A stretch of 64,000 bases of DNA from Streptomyces sp. DH12 (GCF_020873895.1 NZ_JAHWGT010000005.1:62001-126000), one strand, 5' to 3'. Shown: positions 8,223 to 17,582, counted from the stretch's first letter. Notes: generated by a model not told the origin, from the letters alone. Program-made: numbers and translations.

Positions 8223-8697
8223 GGACTCCCGCCTGCCCCGATCACCCGCCCGCCATCACCCGCCCCCCGCCATCCCCCGCCACCCCTCCGGGACCGCCCT
8301 TCCGGCGGGTCGTCGGGGCGGCACGGCCGCCCCGGCCCGTCGACGCCGTGGGCGGGCCGGTGCCCGGGGCGGGGCGCGCGCCGGTACCTCACAAGCTCGC
8401 GCGCGCAAGTACCTCACAAGGAGGACCGCTCATCCGGACGCGTGCCCCGCCTCCGGCCGGGGTCCCTTCCTGGGCTCGCGAGTCGGCGCGATGCCAAACG
8501 CTCCTCTTCCGGTCATCTCCGTACCGGCGGCAGGGCGCACGGACGGAGGCACCGGGCGATGAGACCCCATCGAGGGGGTAATGGTCCTGGGCGGAGGTGG
8601 GGGCCGCCCGGGGCCACGGGTACCGGGCCTCCCACGGCGTCCGCATCACAGGAGACAGTCGTCCCGGGCGGACGGCGCGGACGACCGGAGGTGCCCG
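8223..8697. other. Intergenic region between divergent genes
   Basis: A 475-base gap between the hydrolase (minus) and the phosphatase (plus). It holds a 12-base direct repeat at 8384-8420 followed at once by a perfect AAGGAGG at 8418-8424 with no ATG, GTG or TTG at a useful distance. An open frame downstream of that site ends at 8581 but does not look like a protein. Nothing else was recognised. Confidence 0.5.
8384..8420. repeat. Two direct copies of GTACCTCACAAG
   Basis: Identical 12-base copies at 8384-8395 and 8409-8420, 25 bases apart (about two and a half helical turns), with a short alternating CG spacer. Less GC-rich than the surroundings, it may be a regulator-binding site for the phosphatase gene downstream. 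Confidence 0.6.
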
Positions 8698-9984
8698 GTG
8701 AGGCGAGGGAGCAGCGAGGGCGGACGGCTCATGCTGGCGGAACTGCTCGCCGCCAGCCATCTGATGCCCGTCGAGCTGCTGCCGGTCAAGGCGTCCGAGT
8801 TCGCGCGCGCCGCCGGCTTCCACCAGGTGGCGATCTACCTGGCGGACGTACAGCGCAGCGTCCTGTGCCTGCTCACCGGGGACGAGGAGCCGGCGGACCA
8901 GCCCTACGAGGCCGTCGTGCCGGTCGAGGGCACCGTCGCCGGACGCGCCTACCAGTACAGCGACGTCCTGCCCGCCGTGCCGGGCGCCGGGGGCGGCCTG
9001 TTCGAGTGGTGGGTGCCGCTGCTGGACGGCACCGAGCGCATCGGCCTGCTCCGGGTGGGCGCCGAACGCGACGGCCCGGACGTCCGTGGCGACCTGGAGG
9101 CGCTGGCCGGGCTCATCGCGTTGATCCTCGTCAGCAAGCGCGGGACCAGTGACGCACTCGCCAAGCTGGTGCGCGTGGAACCCATGAGCGTCGCCGCGGA
9201 GATGCAGTGGAACCTGCTGCCGCCCCGCACGTACGCGGACGGGCGGGTCGCGATCTCGGCGTCGCTGGAGCCCGCGTACCAGATCAGCGGCGACGTGTTC
9301 GAGTACGCCGTGGACGGGCCGCTGATCCACCTGTCGATCTTCGACGCGATGGGCCACGACACCGCCGCCGGACTCTGTGGCACGCTGGCGCTCGGTGCGT
9401 GCCGCAACGCCCGCCGCGAGGGCGCCGACCTGGTCGGCAGGGCCGAGGCCATCGAGGCCGCGCTCATCGAGCAGTACGACCGCCGGCGGTACGTCACCGG
9501 AATCCTGGCGACCCTCGACACCCGCACCGGCCTGCTGCGGTGGGTCAACCGCGGTCACCACCCGCCGATCGTCATCCGCGACAACCGCTGGACCACCAAC
9601 CTCGCCTGCCCGCCGGGCCACCCCATGGGCACCGACCTCGGGCTGCCCAGCACCGAGTGCCGGGAGCAGCTCCAGCCGGGCGACCGCATCGTGCTCTACA
9701 CCGACGGCATCACCGAGGCCCGCCGGCCCGGCGGTCCGGAGTTCGGCCTGGAACGCTTCACCGACTTCCTCATCCGCCACCACGCCGACGGCCTGCCCGT
9801 CCCCGAGACGCTGCGCCGGCTCGTCCACGCCGTCCTCGACTACCACGACGGTCACCTCCAGGACGACGCCACCGTCCTGCTCTGCGAGTGGATCGGGCCC
9901 GAACTGGAGCCGGCCCACACGGCGGCCGACCTGACCGGCCTCTCCTCCCAGGGTCCCGACACCCCTGCCGGAACCGGCTCGTGA
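8698..9984 (+). CDS. GAF-type sensor and SpoIIE/PP2C serine phosphatase
   Basis: A 428-residue PP2C-family phosphatase of the RsbU/SpoIIE group. The first 160 residues form a GAF-like sensory domain; the PPM phosphatase domain follows from about 170. Its metal-binding motifs are visible: SGDVFEY, FDAMGHD, YTDGITEARRPGG and DDATVLLC. Such enzymes dephosphorylate anti-anti-sigma (STAS) proteins and so release sigma factors. No STAS or anti-sigma partner is next to it. The GTG start was chosen for GGAGG six bases upstream; frames starting earlier lack a site. It is cytosolic, with no membrane segment. Confidence 0.92.
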   Translation: MRRGSSEGGRLMLAELLAASHLMPVELLPVKASEFARAAGFHQVAIYLADVQRSVLCLLTGDEEPADQPYEAVVPVEGTVAGRAYQYSDVLPAVPGAGGGLFEWWVPLLDGTERIGLLRVGAERDGPDVRGDLEALAGLIALILVSKRGTSDALAKLVRVEPMSVAAEMQWNLLPPRTYADGRVAISASLEPAYQISGDVFEYAVDGPLIHLSIFDAMGHDTAAGLCGTLALGACRNARREGADLVGRAEAIEAALIEQYDRRRYVTGILATLDTRTGLLRWVNRGHHPPIVIRDNRWTTNLACPPGHPMGTDLGLPSTECREQLQPGDRIVLYTDGITEARRPGGPEFGLERFTDFLIRHHADGLPVPETLRRLVHAVLDYHDGHLQDDATVLLCEWIGPELEPAHTAADLTGLSSQGPDTPAGTGS

Positions 9985-10316
9985 AGCGCGGGAGCCCCGG
10001 CTCACCGCCCGGCGACGGGGTGGCGGGCAAGGCCGCCTTCCCGGCCGTCGTGTCGCATCTGTGACGGTCCGCCAGGCCGGCTGCCCCACCCGGGTGTCCG
10101 GCAGTCCACCGCGCCGGCGGTGCGTGGCCGGGCGGCGGACCCGGCAGGCCGTGCTCACGAGGCCGCTCCGGTGGGTGTGGGGGAGCGGGGGAGGGGAAGG
10201 CGGAGCGCGGCGACGAACGAGAACCGTGTTCGCTTTGCGGCGATACATGGCCAAAAATTCCCATCCGTGATGTTCGTCCTACTTGTCGGTAGCTTTCGGG
10301 GACTAGCGTCCCGTCC
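9985..10316. other. Intergenic region, promoter side of the CSLREA gene
   Basis: 332 bases without a credible gene. The last 100 bases are clearly less GC-rich, which marks the promoter region for the gene at 10317. Nothing else was recognised. Confidence 0.5.
10304..10309 (+). promoter_or_regulatory. Probable -10 box (TAGCGT), leaderless start
   Basis: TAGCGT ends 7 bases before the ATG at 10317, with no ribosome site between. TTGTCG at 10283-10288 is a possible -35, but its spacing of 15 is short. The arrangement suggests a leaderless mRNA. Confidence 0.45.
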
Positions 10317-11384
10317 ATGATCGAAACCAAGCGGACATCAGCACGGAAGGCCCGAGCCGTGGCGACGGCCGGCGCGGTCCTGGGTCTCGCCGCGGCCCTG
10401 GTGCCCGGCCAGGGCACCGCACACGCGCAGACCGACCGGGACCGGCGGATCGTGGTCGACAGCACCACCGACGCGCCCGACGCGACCCGCTCCGACGGCA
10501 TGTGCCGCACGGCCGGCGGCGGTTGCACGCTGCGGGCGGCGGTCATGGAGGCCAACGCCCACCCGGGCTCGACGATCGTGCTCCCGGCCGGCCGGTACGA
10601 CCTCGGCATCCCGCCCCTCCTCGGACGGGCCTTCACCGACTACACCCTGGCCGACACGGCACACGGCAACCTGAAGGTCTTCGCGCCCACCACGATCACC
10701 GGGGCCGGCGTGGGCCGGACGGTCATCGACGGCCACGGCATCGACCGGGTGTTCACCACGATGCGGCCGACGACGATCACGGACCTCACCATCACGGGAG
10801 GCCGGTCGGAACCCACGGCGTCCCCCTACAACCTCTACGGCGGCGGAGCCGTGCTGAACTCGTCCGCCCTGACGATGGAGCGCGTCCACCTCACCCGGAA
10901 CACCGGGCGGATCGGCGGTGCCGTCCAGAACATCCCGTTCAGCTCCCTCACACTGCGCGACAGCCTCGTGGACCACAACGAGGCCGGCGAGGCCGGCGGC
11001 ATCCGTTTCGACTCGGCTGGACTGGTCGAACGGTCGAAGATCACCGACAACCGCGTCGTCGACCCCCACGACCCGACCCGCCCCGGCGAACTCGCCGGCT
11101 ACGGCGGCGGCATCGACGTGCGGGGCGTCCGCGACGTCACGCTCGTGGACAGCGAGGTGACCGGCAACCACGCCGACAAGGGCGGCGGCGGCATCAACAT
11201 CACTCTCGCCTACGTGCCCGGCCCGCCCCTGCCCGCCGGCCCCGGCGACGTCCGGCTGAAGAACAGCACCGTCACCGGCAACACCAGCCTGGCGGGGCCG
11301 GACGACTGCCGCGCCGTGCTCGCCGGGTTCGTCGACCTCGGCGGCAACACCGTCTCCGACGACCGCTGCGGCGTCACCCGGTGA
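10317..11384 (+). CDS. Secreted CSLREA-motif parallel beta-helix protein
   Basis: A 355-residue exported protein. A twin-basic N-terminus and a hydrophobic core ending in AHAQ near residue 40 form the signal peptide. Next comes the CSLREA-type motif, here CTLRAAVMEAN, with a second Cys shortly before it. The rest shows the short, regularly spaced Asn/Gly/Thr-rich turns of a right-handed parallel beta-helix (pectate-lyase-like fold), such as RNTGRIGGAVQN, NHADKGGGGI and GNTSLAG. A final disulphide is likely (DDCR and DDRC). Members of this fold bind or cut polysaccharides, but no catalytic site was recognised, so the role is open. Convergent with the lipoprotein gene and separated from it by two hairpins. 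Confidence 0.88.
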   Translation: MIETKRTSARKARAVATAGAVLGLAAALVPGQGTAHAQTDRDRRIVVDSTTDAPDATRSDGMCRTAGGGCTLRAAVMEANAHPGSTIVLPAGRYDLGIPPLLGRAFTDYTLADTAHGNLKVFAPTTITGAGVGRTVIDGHGIDRVFTTMRPTTITDLTITGGRSEPTASPYNLYGGGAVLNSSALTMERVHLTRNTGRIGGAVQNIPFSSLTLRDSLVDHNEAGEAGGIRFDSAGLVERSKITDNRVVDPHDPTRPGELAGYGGGIDVRGVRDVTLVDSEVTGNHADKGGGGINITLAYVPGPPLPAGPGDVRLKNSTVTGNTSLAGPDDCRAVLAGFVDLGGNTVSDDRCGVTR

Positions 11385-11389
11385 CATGC

Positions 11390-11423
11390 CGGGCCGGGCC
11401 GCGACCGGTCGCGGCCCGGCCCG
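11390..11423. terminator. Perfect 17-base palindrome, terminator of the CSLREA gene
   Basis: Arms 11390-11406 and 11407-11423 are perfect reverse complements centred on GACCGGTC. It begins 6 bases after the stop of the gene at 10317. There is no T-tract, as is usual in streptomycetes. Confidence 0.75.
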
Positions 11424-11438
11424 CGGCCCCGCCGTGCC

Positions 11439-11467
11439 GGGGCCCGCGTCAGTGCGGCGCGGGCCCC
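11439..11467. terminator. Second hairpin, likely serving the minus-strand lipoprotein gene
   Basis: 10-base perfect arms at 11439-11448 and 11458-11467 with a 9-base loop, ending 11 bases beyond the stop codon of the minus-strand gene at 11478. Confidence 0.65.
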
Positions 11468-11477
11468 GAGCGGAGGG

Positions 11478-12584
11478 TTACGCGGTCTCCTCGACGAACC
11501 CCTCGTCCGGGAAACCCTCCTCGGGGAAGTCGCTCCCCGCGGGCCCTTCCGCGCCCATCCCCGCGCCGGCGAAGATGTTCTCCATCAGCTCCTGGACGTC
11601 CAGCTCCGTGGCGCCGGCCGGGGCGGTGGGCTTGACGCCCTCGCTCACCCGCATCACGAGGCCGAGCTTCTTGACCTCGGCCTTCTCCGCGAGCTTCGCG
11701 AGGTCGACGTGGACCTCCTTCAGCTCGCCGTTCTTCAGGGTGAAGTCCGCCGTCACCTTGGTGTTCGGGGCGTCCTTCAGGTCCTTGTCCGCCGGCAGCT
11801 CCACACCCGGCGGCAGGTCCTTCACCAGCGGGCGGATCTCGCCGAGCATCTCGGTGATCAGCGTGCGGAAGGGGGCCGTGGCGGTGATGTGCTCCGTGCC
11901 GTCCTCGCCGCCGGCCGTCTTGAAGTCGACCTCACGCGCGACGACGTCCCGCAGGGCCTCCACGAGCCTCTTCTGCGTCGCGGCGTCCAGGCTGGGCGCC
12001 GGCGAGGGCTTCGCCCCGGGCTGCCCGCCGTTCTCGGCCGCGAGCTCCTCCATCTTCTTGGTGTCGATCTTCACCCACTCGCCCTCCAGCACCTTCTTCA
12101 ACGCGCCGGCCTCCGGGGGCAGGTCCTTCGCCTCGGGGAGGGGGCTGCCCATGGCCTTGCCGATGGCGCTCGCGTCGGTGCGGAAGTAGGTGTGGTCGCC
12201 GACGACCCGGTACTCCAGGACGTCCCCGTCAGGGGTGCTGACCTTCATGGCCATGCCGTCGAGGTCCTTCTCACCGGACTCGTCGAACGGCTTCTTCGAC
12301 TGCACGGTGACATTGACCTTCGCCCCGCGGAGCAGTTCCACCGCCTCGTCCGGCATCGCCTCGCCGCTCTCGGGGTCCGACGTGTCGTCCAGCGCCTTGA
12401 GCGAGGCGGCGTCGGTGTCGAGGGAGAGCTCGAAGGAGAGCGTCTTCTCCTTGTTCAGCTTCTCGAAGGCCCGGTCGAGCTTCTGCCCGGCGGACAGCTG
12501 CTCCACGGTGCCGCACGCGGCCGAACCCGCGAGGACGGCGCCGACGACGGCGGTGGCGGTGAGGGTCTTGCGTATGGCGGTGAT
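11478..12584 (-). CDS. Lipoprotein (LolA/LppX-like), unusual start
   Basis: An exported lipoprotein of about 368 residues: Arg-Lys, a hydrophobic stretch, then a lipobox-like GSAAC. The mature part is charged and repetitive in the way of LolA/LppX-fold proteins that bind a lipid in a concave beta-sheet (TYFRTDAS, EWVKID, KVTADFTL), and ends in an acidic tail. The start is odd: no ATG, GTG or TTG lies near the signal peptide. A strong GAGGAG at 12591-12596 is followed 6 bases later by ATC at 12584 and 15 bases later by ATA at 12575. The coordinates assume the ATC; an upstream TTG (12656) would add a hydrophilic leader in front of the signal peptide, which is less likely. Confidence 0.82.
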   Translation of the reverse strand: MTAIRKTLTATAVVGAVLAGSAACGTVEQLSAGQKLDRAFEKLNKEKTLSFELSLDTDAASLKALDDTSDPESGEAMPDEAVELLRGAKVNVTVQSKKPFDESGEKDLDGMAMKVSTPDGDVLEYRVVGDHTYFRTDASAIGKAMGSPLPEAKDLPPEAGALKKVLEGEWVKIDTKKMEELAAENGGQPGAKPSPAPSLDAATQKRLVEALRDVVAREVDFKTAGGEDGTEHITATAPFRTLITEMLGEIRPLVKDLPPGVELPADKDLKDAPNTKVTADFTLKNGELKEVHVDLAKLAEKAEVKKLGLVMRVSEGVKPTAPAGATELDVQELMENIFAGAGMGAEGPAGSDFPEEGFPDEGFVEETA

Positions 12585-12887
12585 GATGGTCTCCTCGTAG
12601 GTGTGATCGGTACGTAGACTCGCGCCCGCCTCAAAAGGTTGCCCTGTTCCTGCCAAGACGGAGGGAGAGTGACGGACCGAGGACGTCGCCCCGCACATCC
12701 TGGGTCCCGACGGGCGCCCGCGCACCGGGTTTTCCGGCGTCCCGGGCGGCGCGTGCCCCCGGCTCGACGGCGCGCGGACCCACGGAAGGGTGGTCGTCGC
12801 CGGGCGGCCTCGCCCTCGCGCCGCCGTGCTGTGACACTGGACGGGACCGGACGGGTACGGCCGGCGGCGACCGAGCGGAGGGCCGAC

Positions 12888-13010
12888 GTGAACTGTCAGC
12901 GATGCGGTGCGCAGGCGTTACAGCAGGGCCCGCGGTGGACGTGCTCCCAGGGCTGCGGTTGGTCGAGCGCGACGCCGCCGACGGCGGGGGCGGGCGGCGA
13001 TGACCAGTAG
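12888..13010 (+). CDS. 40-residue zinc-ribbon protein with a TTA codon
   Basis: A very small protein with two Cys pairs, CQRC near the start and CSQGC about 16 residues later, the four ligands of a zinc ribbon. The GTG start has GGAGG six bases upstream. Codon 11 is TTA (12918-12920), the rare leucine codon read only by the bldA tRNA in streptomycetes, so translation should depend on developmental stage. It overlaps the start of the next zinc-ribbon gene. It may bind nucleic acid or act as a protein-interaction module, but nothing more specific can be said. Confidence 0.75.
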   Translation: MNCQRCGAQALQQGPRWTCSQGCGWSSATPPTAGAGGDDQ

Positions 13011-13215
13011 CAGGTGGGAGCCGGAGCGTGAACCGGCCGGAGCGCGGCTGACCACGCCGGAGATCACGACGACGATGTGCGAGGCCTGCGGATCGCAGGT
13101 GTCCGGACTCAACGGCCGCTACGCCTGTGGGGTCTGCGGCTGGGTCAACAACTGGGCGGAGGGGCACACGCGCCTGCCGACGGCCGACGAGGACCCGAAC
13201 GCGCCGCACCCCTGA
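13000..13215 (+). CDS. Second small zinc-ribbon protein
   Basis: 71 residues with CEAC and CGVC pairs about 17 apart, again a zinc ribbon, with a WVNNW aromatic patch directly after the second pair and an acidic tail. The ATG at 13000 overlaps the end of the preceding gene, so the two are probably co-translated; an internal ATG at 13075 just before the first Cys pair is the alternative start. The two proteins look like diverged copies of one design, one basic and one acidic. Confidence 0.75.
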   Translation: MTSSRWEPEREPAGARLTTPEITTTMCEACGSQVSGLNGRYACGVCGWVNNWAEGHTRLPTADEDPNAPHP

Positions 13216-13554
13216 GCAGGCCGCCCCTCCACACGGCGGCCGCACGCCGGCAGCCGCCGTGAGACACCCGCACCCGTTCCCGCCCCCTGACCGGGGCCCT
13301 GGAACGGGCGCTTTTCACCGGGGTGCCGAATTCACCGCCGGGTATCGCGACGGGCCTCGGGAAAAAGGGGAAAGATCCGATTCCACATCGGGAAATCCTG
13401 CCGGACCCGGATCCGGGCCCGACCCGTCCCCGGCCCATACCCCCGGGGAGCCGCTTCACTTGAACAGCGTTTCTCTTCCCCCCGCCGCGCACTAGCATCC
13501 TGGCGAAGAACACCTGGAATGGGAACTTCGGCCGATTCTCGATGTGAGGACGCG
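13216..13554. other. Promoter region of the aminotransferase-adenylase cassette
   Basis: 339 bases without a gene. The part from about 13360 is unusually rich in A runs for this genome. TAGCAT at 13493-13498 could be a -10 (TTTCTC 17 bases upstream as a weak -35), and TTGAAC at 13460-13465 is a better hexamer but 27 bases away. Confidence 0.4.
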
Positions 13555-16029
13555 ATGACGGGACCGCTGGTAGACGCAGAATCCCTGGTCAGGAAAGACC
13601 GCTCCCGCTTGATCCACCCGCACCTGCCCGGCGACGTCACCGACCGCATCGTCATGGTGGCGGGTTCCGGTTGCCGCTTACGCGACGCGCACGGCCGCGA
13701 ATACCTGGACGCCACCGGCGGTCTCATGCTCGCGCACGTCGGCCACGGACGGCGCGAGATGATCGAGGCCGCGGCCGGGCAGATGGGGAAACTGGAATAC
13801 TTCAGCAGCTTCCACGAGTTCACCAACGAACCCTCGATCAGACTGGCCGACCGCCTCATCGGCCTGGCGCCCTCCCCGATGGAGCGCGTGTACTTCACCA
13901 GTGGCGGCGCGGAATCCGTCGACGCCGCACTGCGCATGGCCCGGCTCTACCACCACCGGCGCGGCGAGACCGAGCGCACCTGGGTCCTCGCCCGGAACTT
14001 CGGGTACCACGGAATCACCTACGGCGGCGGCGCGGCGACCGGAATGCCGATGTTCCACCAGGGTTTCGGCCCCATGATGCCCGACGTCCGGCACCTGACG
14101 CCCCCGATGCCCTTCCACCCGGAGATGTACGGCGGTGAGGACCCCACGGAATTCTGTCTGCGCGAACTGCGCGAGACCATCGAGGAGATCGGCGCCCACC
14201 GCATCGCCGTCATGATCGGCGAGCCGATCCTCGGCGTCGCCGGTGTCATCGAACCGCCGGCCGACTACTGGCCGCGAGTGCGTGAACTCCTCGCCGAGCA
14301 CGGGATCCTCCTCATCCTCGACGAGGTCATCACCGCGTTCGGCAGGACCGGGCACTGGTTCGCCGCCGAACGGATGGGCGTCACACCCGACTTCATCGTC
14401 ACGGCCAAGGGGCTGACCTCCGGCTACTTCCCGATGGGCGCCCTGCTCGTCGCCGACCACGTCGTCGACGTCGTCACCCGGGACGAGGGGTTCATCGGCG
14501 GCTACACCTACAGCGGCCACGCGACGGGGTGCGCGGTGGCCCTGGAGAACCTCGACATCATGGAGCGGGAGAACCTGCTCGGGGCCGCCGTGAAGGTCGG
14601 CGACCACCTCGGCGCCCAGCTGCGCCGCCTGGAGGAACTGCCCACCGTCGGCCAGGTGCGGCAGATCGGCCTCATGATCGGCATCGAACTGGCGGCGGAC
14701 CCCGCCACCGGTGAGCCGCTCTCCGCCGAGTGGGTGCCGCCCTTGGTCCGGGAGCGCCACGGCGTCGTCATCCGCAACAACCCGAACACCGTCCTGCTGA
14801 GCCCGCCGCTGGTGATGGGGCTCGACGAAGCGGACCGGGTGGCGACCGCCGTCACCGACGCCCTCACCGAGCACGCCGACAGGTCCGCCCGCAGGCGCGC
14901 CGGCGGGAACGGCGCCGCCGGGGCCGCCGCGCCGACCCGCGAGCCGTCGGTGCTCGACGCGCCGTGGGAACGGCCACCGTCGATGCCGGACCTGCTGGCC
15001 GCCGCCATGGAGTGGCACTTCGACCCGAAGACCGGCTCCCGGTTCTGGCTGGAGCGGGCCAGGACACTCGACTTCGACCCGCGCAAGGACGTCCGGACCG
15101 AAGCCGACCTGGCGCTGTTCCCGAACGTCGTCGACGAGCTGCGCGACGTCCGCGCCGAGGACCTCGTGCCGCGCGGGTACGGGGAGGCGCCGATCCCGCT
15201 GGACGTCTTCGAGAGCGGCGGCACGACCGGCGCCCCCAAGCGCGTCGCCTGGCTGCCCGACCTGCACGACCGGCTGAACTCGTGGCACTGCGGCGTCCTG
15301 GACGACCGCGGCGTCCCCCGGGGCGTCAACTGGCTGACCATCGGCCCCAGCGGACCGCACATGTTCGGCCCCATGGGCCGCACGCTGGCGCACCGCCGCG
15401 GCGGCCACCCCTTCACCGTCGACCTCGACCCCCGCTGGGTGAAGAGGTGCGTCGCGGAGGGCCGCCAGGACGACACCAGGAGGTACCTGGAGCACGTGCT
15501 CGACCAGGTCAGGTGGATCCTGCGGAGCCAGGACATCGGTGTCGTCTTCACCACCCCGCCCCTGCTGGAGGCGCTGGCCGACGACGAGGAGATGGCCGAC
15601 CTCGTCAACCGGAAGGTCCGCACCCTCATCTGGGGCGGCGCCTCCATGGACGTCGACACCCGCACCCTCTTCCGCACCGAGGTGTTCCCCGAGGCGCAGC
15701 TGCTCGGCTTCTACGGCAGCACCATGGTCGGCTGCGGCATGTACGAGCGGGCGGGCCTCGCCGAGGACGAACCGTCGACGTTCGACCCGCCGTACCCGTT
15801 CGTCAGCATGAGCGTCGTCGACCCGGAGACCGGGAAGCGCGTGCCGTACGGCGAACGCGGGCGGGTCGTCATGAACCACGTCAGCCGCAGCATGCTCATA
15901 CCGAACAACCTCGAACGGGACACCGCCATCCGCAGGCCCCCCGCCGCCGGGTTCGGCGGGGACGCGGTCGCCGACATCAAGCCCGTCCCGACGTTCGACG
16001 GCACCACCGTCATCGAGGGGGTGTACTGA
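13555..16029 (+). CDS. Class III aminotransferase fused to an EhpF-like adenylating domain
   Basis: An 824-residue two-domain enzyme. Residues 1-450 are a class III PLP aminotransferase: TSGGAES for phosphate binding, [12 protein letters not shown] with Asp256, and the Schiff-base Lys285 in TAKGLTSG. A Gly/Ala-rich linker (about 455-480) leads to a second domain resembling the phenazine-pathway EhpF/ANL adenylating enzymes: the phosphate loop [10 protein letters not shown] near 552-561, GFYGST near 717, and a short C-terminus. The inferred chemistry is activation of a carboxylic acid, handing the acyl group to the reductase encoded next, then transamination of the aldehyde to an amine. The ATG was chosen for GAGG 5 bases upstream; an earlier ATG at 13519 lacks a site. 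Codon 42 is TTA (13678-13680), pointing to bldA control. The downstream gene starts 2 bases after the stop. Confidence 0.92.
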   Translation: MTGPLVDAESLVRKDRSRLIHPHLPGDVTDRIVMVAGSGCRLRDAHGREYLDATGGLMLAHVGHGRREMIEAAAGQMGKLEYFSSFHEFTNEPSIRLADRLIGLAPSPMERVYFTSGGAESVDAALRMARLYHHRRGETERTWVLARNFGYHGITYGGGAATGMPMFHQGFGPMMPDVRHLTPPMPFHPEMYGGEDPTEFCLRELRETIEEIGAHRIAVMIGEPILGVAGVIEPPADYWPRVRELLAEHGILLILDEVITAFGRTGHWFAAERMGVTPDFIVTAKGLTSGYFPMGALLVADHVVDVVTRDEGFIGGYTYSGHATGCAVALENLDIMERENLLGAAVKVGDHLGAQLRRLEELPTVGQVRQIGLMIGIELAADPATGEPLSAEWVPPLVRERHGVVIRNNPNTVLLSPPLVMGLDEADRVATAVTDALTEHADRSARRRAGGNGAAGAAAPTREPSVLDAPWERPPSMPDLLAAAMEWHFDPKTGSRFWLERARTLDFDPRKDVRTEADLALFPNVVDELRDVRAEDLVPRGYGEAPIPLDVFESGGTTGAPKRVAWLPDLHDRLNSWHCGVLDDRGVPRGVNWLTIGPSGPHMFGPMGRTLAHRRGGHPFTVDLDPRWVKRCVAEGRQDDTRRYLEHVLDQVRWILRSQDIGVVFTTPPLLEALADDEEMADLVNRKVRTLIWGGASMDVDTRTLFRTEVFPEAQLLGFYGSTMVGCGMYERAGLAEDEPSTFDPPYPFVSMSVVDPETGKRVPYGERGRVVMNHVSRSMLIPNNLERDTAIRRPPAAGFGGDAVADIKPVPTFDGTTVIEGVY

Positions 16030-16031
16030 CG

Positions 16032-17459
16032 ATGCCCGCTTCCCCGGGAGTCGTCCACCTCGACGCCCTCGGCCCCGGCGGCCCCTACCGGGCGCAGGCG
16101 CGGGAGGTCGTCACCGACGTCACCGGCCGGCCGGTCGCCGAGCTGAGCATGGTCCCGCGCCTGTACGTGCGGCGCGCCCTGACCGCGCTGAAGCGGGCGC
16201 GGACGCTCTCCGCGGACGAGCGGACGGCGGCACTCGCCGAGGCGGGCCGGCTGTTCGCCACGGCCACCCTCGGCGGCCTGTCCGTCGAGGCCTACGAGCA
16301 CGCCGTGGCCCGCGTGAGCGGTCTGCCCGTCACCATGGTGCGGGAGGCCACCGCCACCACCGCCGCGGGCATGGCCGGCGCGTACGGCTCCGCGGGCCAG
16401 GCCAGGCCCCGCGGCAGCCGGGACACCTCGCACGGCGCCGGCCGGGCGGTGTGGATCCGCCGCGCCGACGTGCTCGCCGTCGTCACCGCCGGCAACCACC
16501 CCGGCATCCACGTGCAGTGGGTGGAGGCGCTGGCGCTGGGCTACCGCCTCGCCGTGCGGCCCTCCCGCCGCGAGCCGCTGACCGCGCACCGCCTGGTCAC
16601 CGCCCTGCACGAGGCCGGGTTCGGCACCGACCACGTCGTCCTCCTGCCCACCGACCACGGCGTCGCCGACGACCTGGTGGACGGCGCCGACCTCGCCATG
16701 GTCTACGGCGGCGAGGACGTCATCGCCAAGTACCGCGCCGACGCGACCGTGCTGCCGCACGGGCCGGGACGCGCCAAGATCCTCGTCACCGCCGACACCG
16801 ACGCCACCGGGCACCTCGACACGATCGTCGACTCGATCAGCCGGCAGGCCGGCGCCGCCTGTGTGAACGCCACGGCCGTCTTCGTCGAGGGGGACCCGGC
16901 GCCGGTCGCCGAGGCCATCGCCGGCCGTCTCGCCGCCCTCCCCTCGCTGCCGCCGCAGGACGACCGGGCCGTGCTGCCGGTCCGGCAGGTCGACGCGGCC
17001 CGCACCCTGGACAAGTACCTGCGCTCCGAGGCCGCCGGCGCCAGGGCGTGGCTCGGCGGCGAGACCGTCGTCGACGAGCTCGGGGACGGCTCCGCGGCGC
17101 TGCGCCCGGCGGTGTTCCAGCTGGACCGCGCCGACGCGCCCCAGACCCGCCTGGAGATGCCCTTCCCCTGCGTGTGGGTCGCGCCCTGGACCCGCGCCGA
17201 CGGCCTGGCCCCGCTGCGCGACACGGTGGTGCTCACCGCCCTGACGTCCGACGGGGAACTGGTGGAGGAGCTGCTCGACGAGCCCGCCATCCGCAGTCTC
17301 CACGTCGGCGACCACCCGACGCACGTACTGGTCCCCGGACTGCCGCACGACGGCTACCTCGGCGAGTTCCTCATGCGCGGCAAGACCTTCACACCGCCGT
17401 CCGCGCCGGCGGCCGCGGCGACCGCTCCCGCCACTGCGACCGCGGGGCCGGGACGGTAG
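16032..17459 (+). CDS. Aldehyde-dehydrogenase-fold acyl reductase
   Basis: A 475-residue NAD(P)-dependent enzyme of the ALDH superfamily in its acyl-reductase form (like EhpG or LuxC-type proteins). The catalytic Cys277 lies in GAACVNATAVF. VTAGNHPGIHVQW in the nucleotide-binding half and MPFPCVWVAPW near the end support the fold. It follows the fused aminotransferase-adenylase by 2 bases, so the two are almost certainly one operon. By analogy with phenazine griseoluteate reduction, it should reduce the acyl group activated by the partner to an aldehyde. The C-terminus is an Ala/Pro/Thr-rich tail. The acid being reduced is not known. Confidence 0.9.
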   Translation: MPASPGVVHLDALGPGGPYRAQAREVVTDVTGRPVAELSMVPRLYVRRALTALKRARTLSADERTAALAEAGRLFATATLGGLSVEAYEHAVARVSGLPVTMVREATATTAAGMAGAYGSAGQARPRGSRDTSHGAGRAVWIRRADVLAVVTAGNHPGIHVQWVEALALGYRLAVRPSRREPLTAHRLVTALHEAGFGTDHVVLLPTDHGVADDLVDGADLAMVYGGEDVIAKYRADATVLPHGPGRAKILVTADTDATGHLDTIVDSISRQAGAACVNATAVFVEGDPAPVAEAIAGRLAALPSLPPQDDRAVLPVRQVDAARTLDKYLRSEAAGARAWLGGETVVDELGDGSAALRPAVFQLDRADAPQTRLEMPFPCVWVAPWTRADGLAPLRDTVVLTALTSDGELVEELLDEPAIRSLHVGDHPTHVLVPGLPHDGYLGEFLMRGKTFTPPSAPAAAATAPATATAGPGR

Positions 17460-17582
17460 CGCCGCCACGCTCCGAGCCCGGCCGCACCACGGTCGGCGCC
17501 GGGGCGGAGCCGTGTGCTCCGCCCCGGCGCCGGCCTCCTCCGCTCCCGCTCCGGAGCGCGAGACGCAGGTCACACCCGTCCG

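Noticed and set aside
8581-8697. Earlier start for the GAF-SpoIIE phosphatase
   Set aside because: The added residues are Gly/Arg/Pro-rich and lack a ribosome site, while the GTG at 8698 has GGAGG at an ideal distance.
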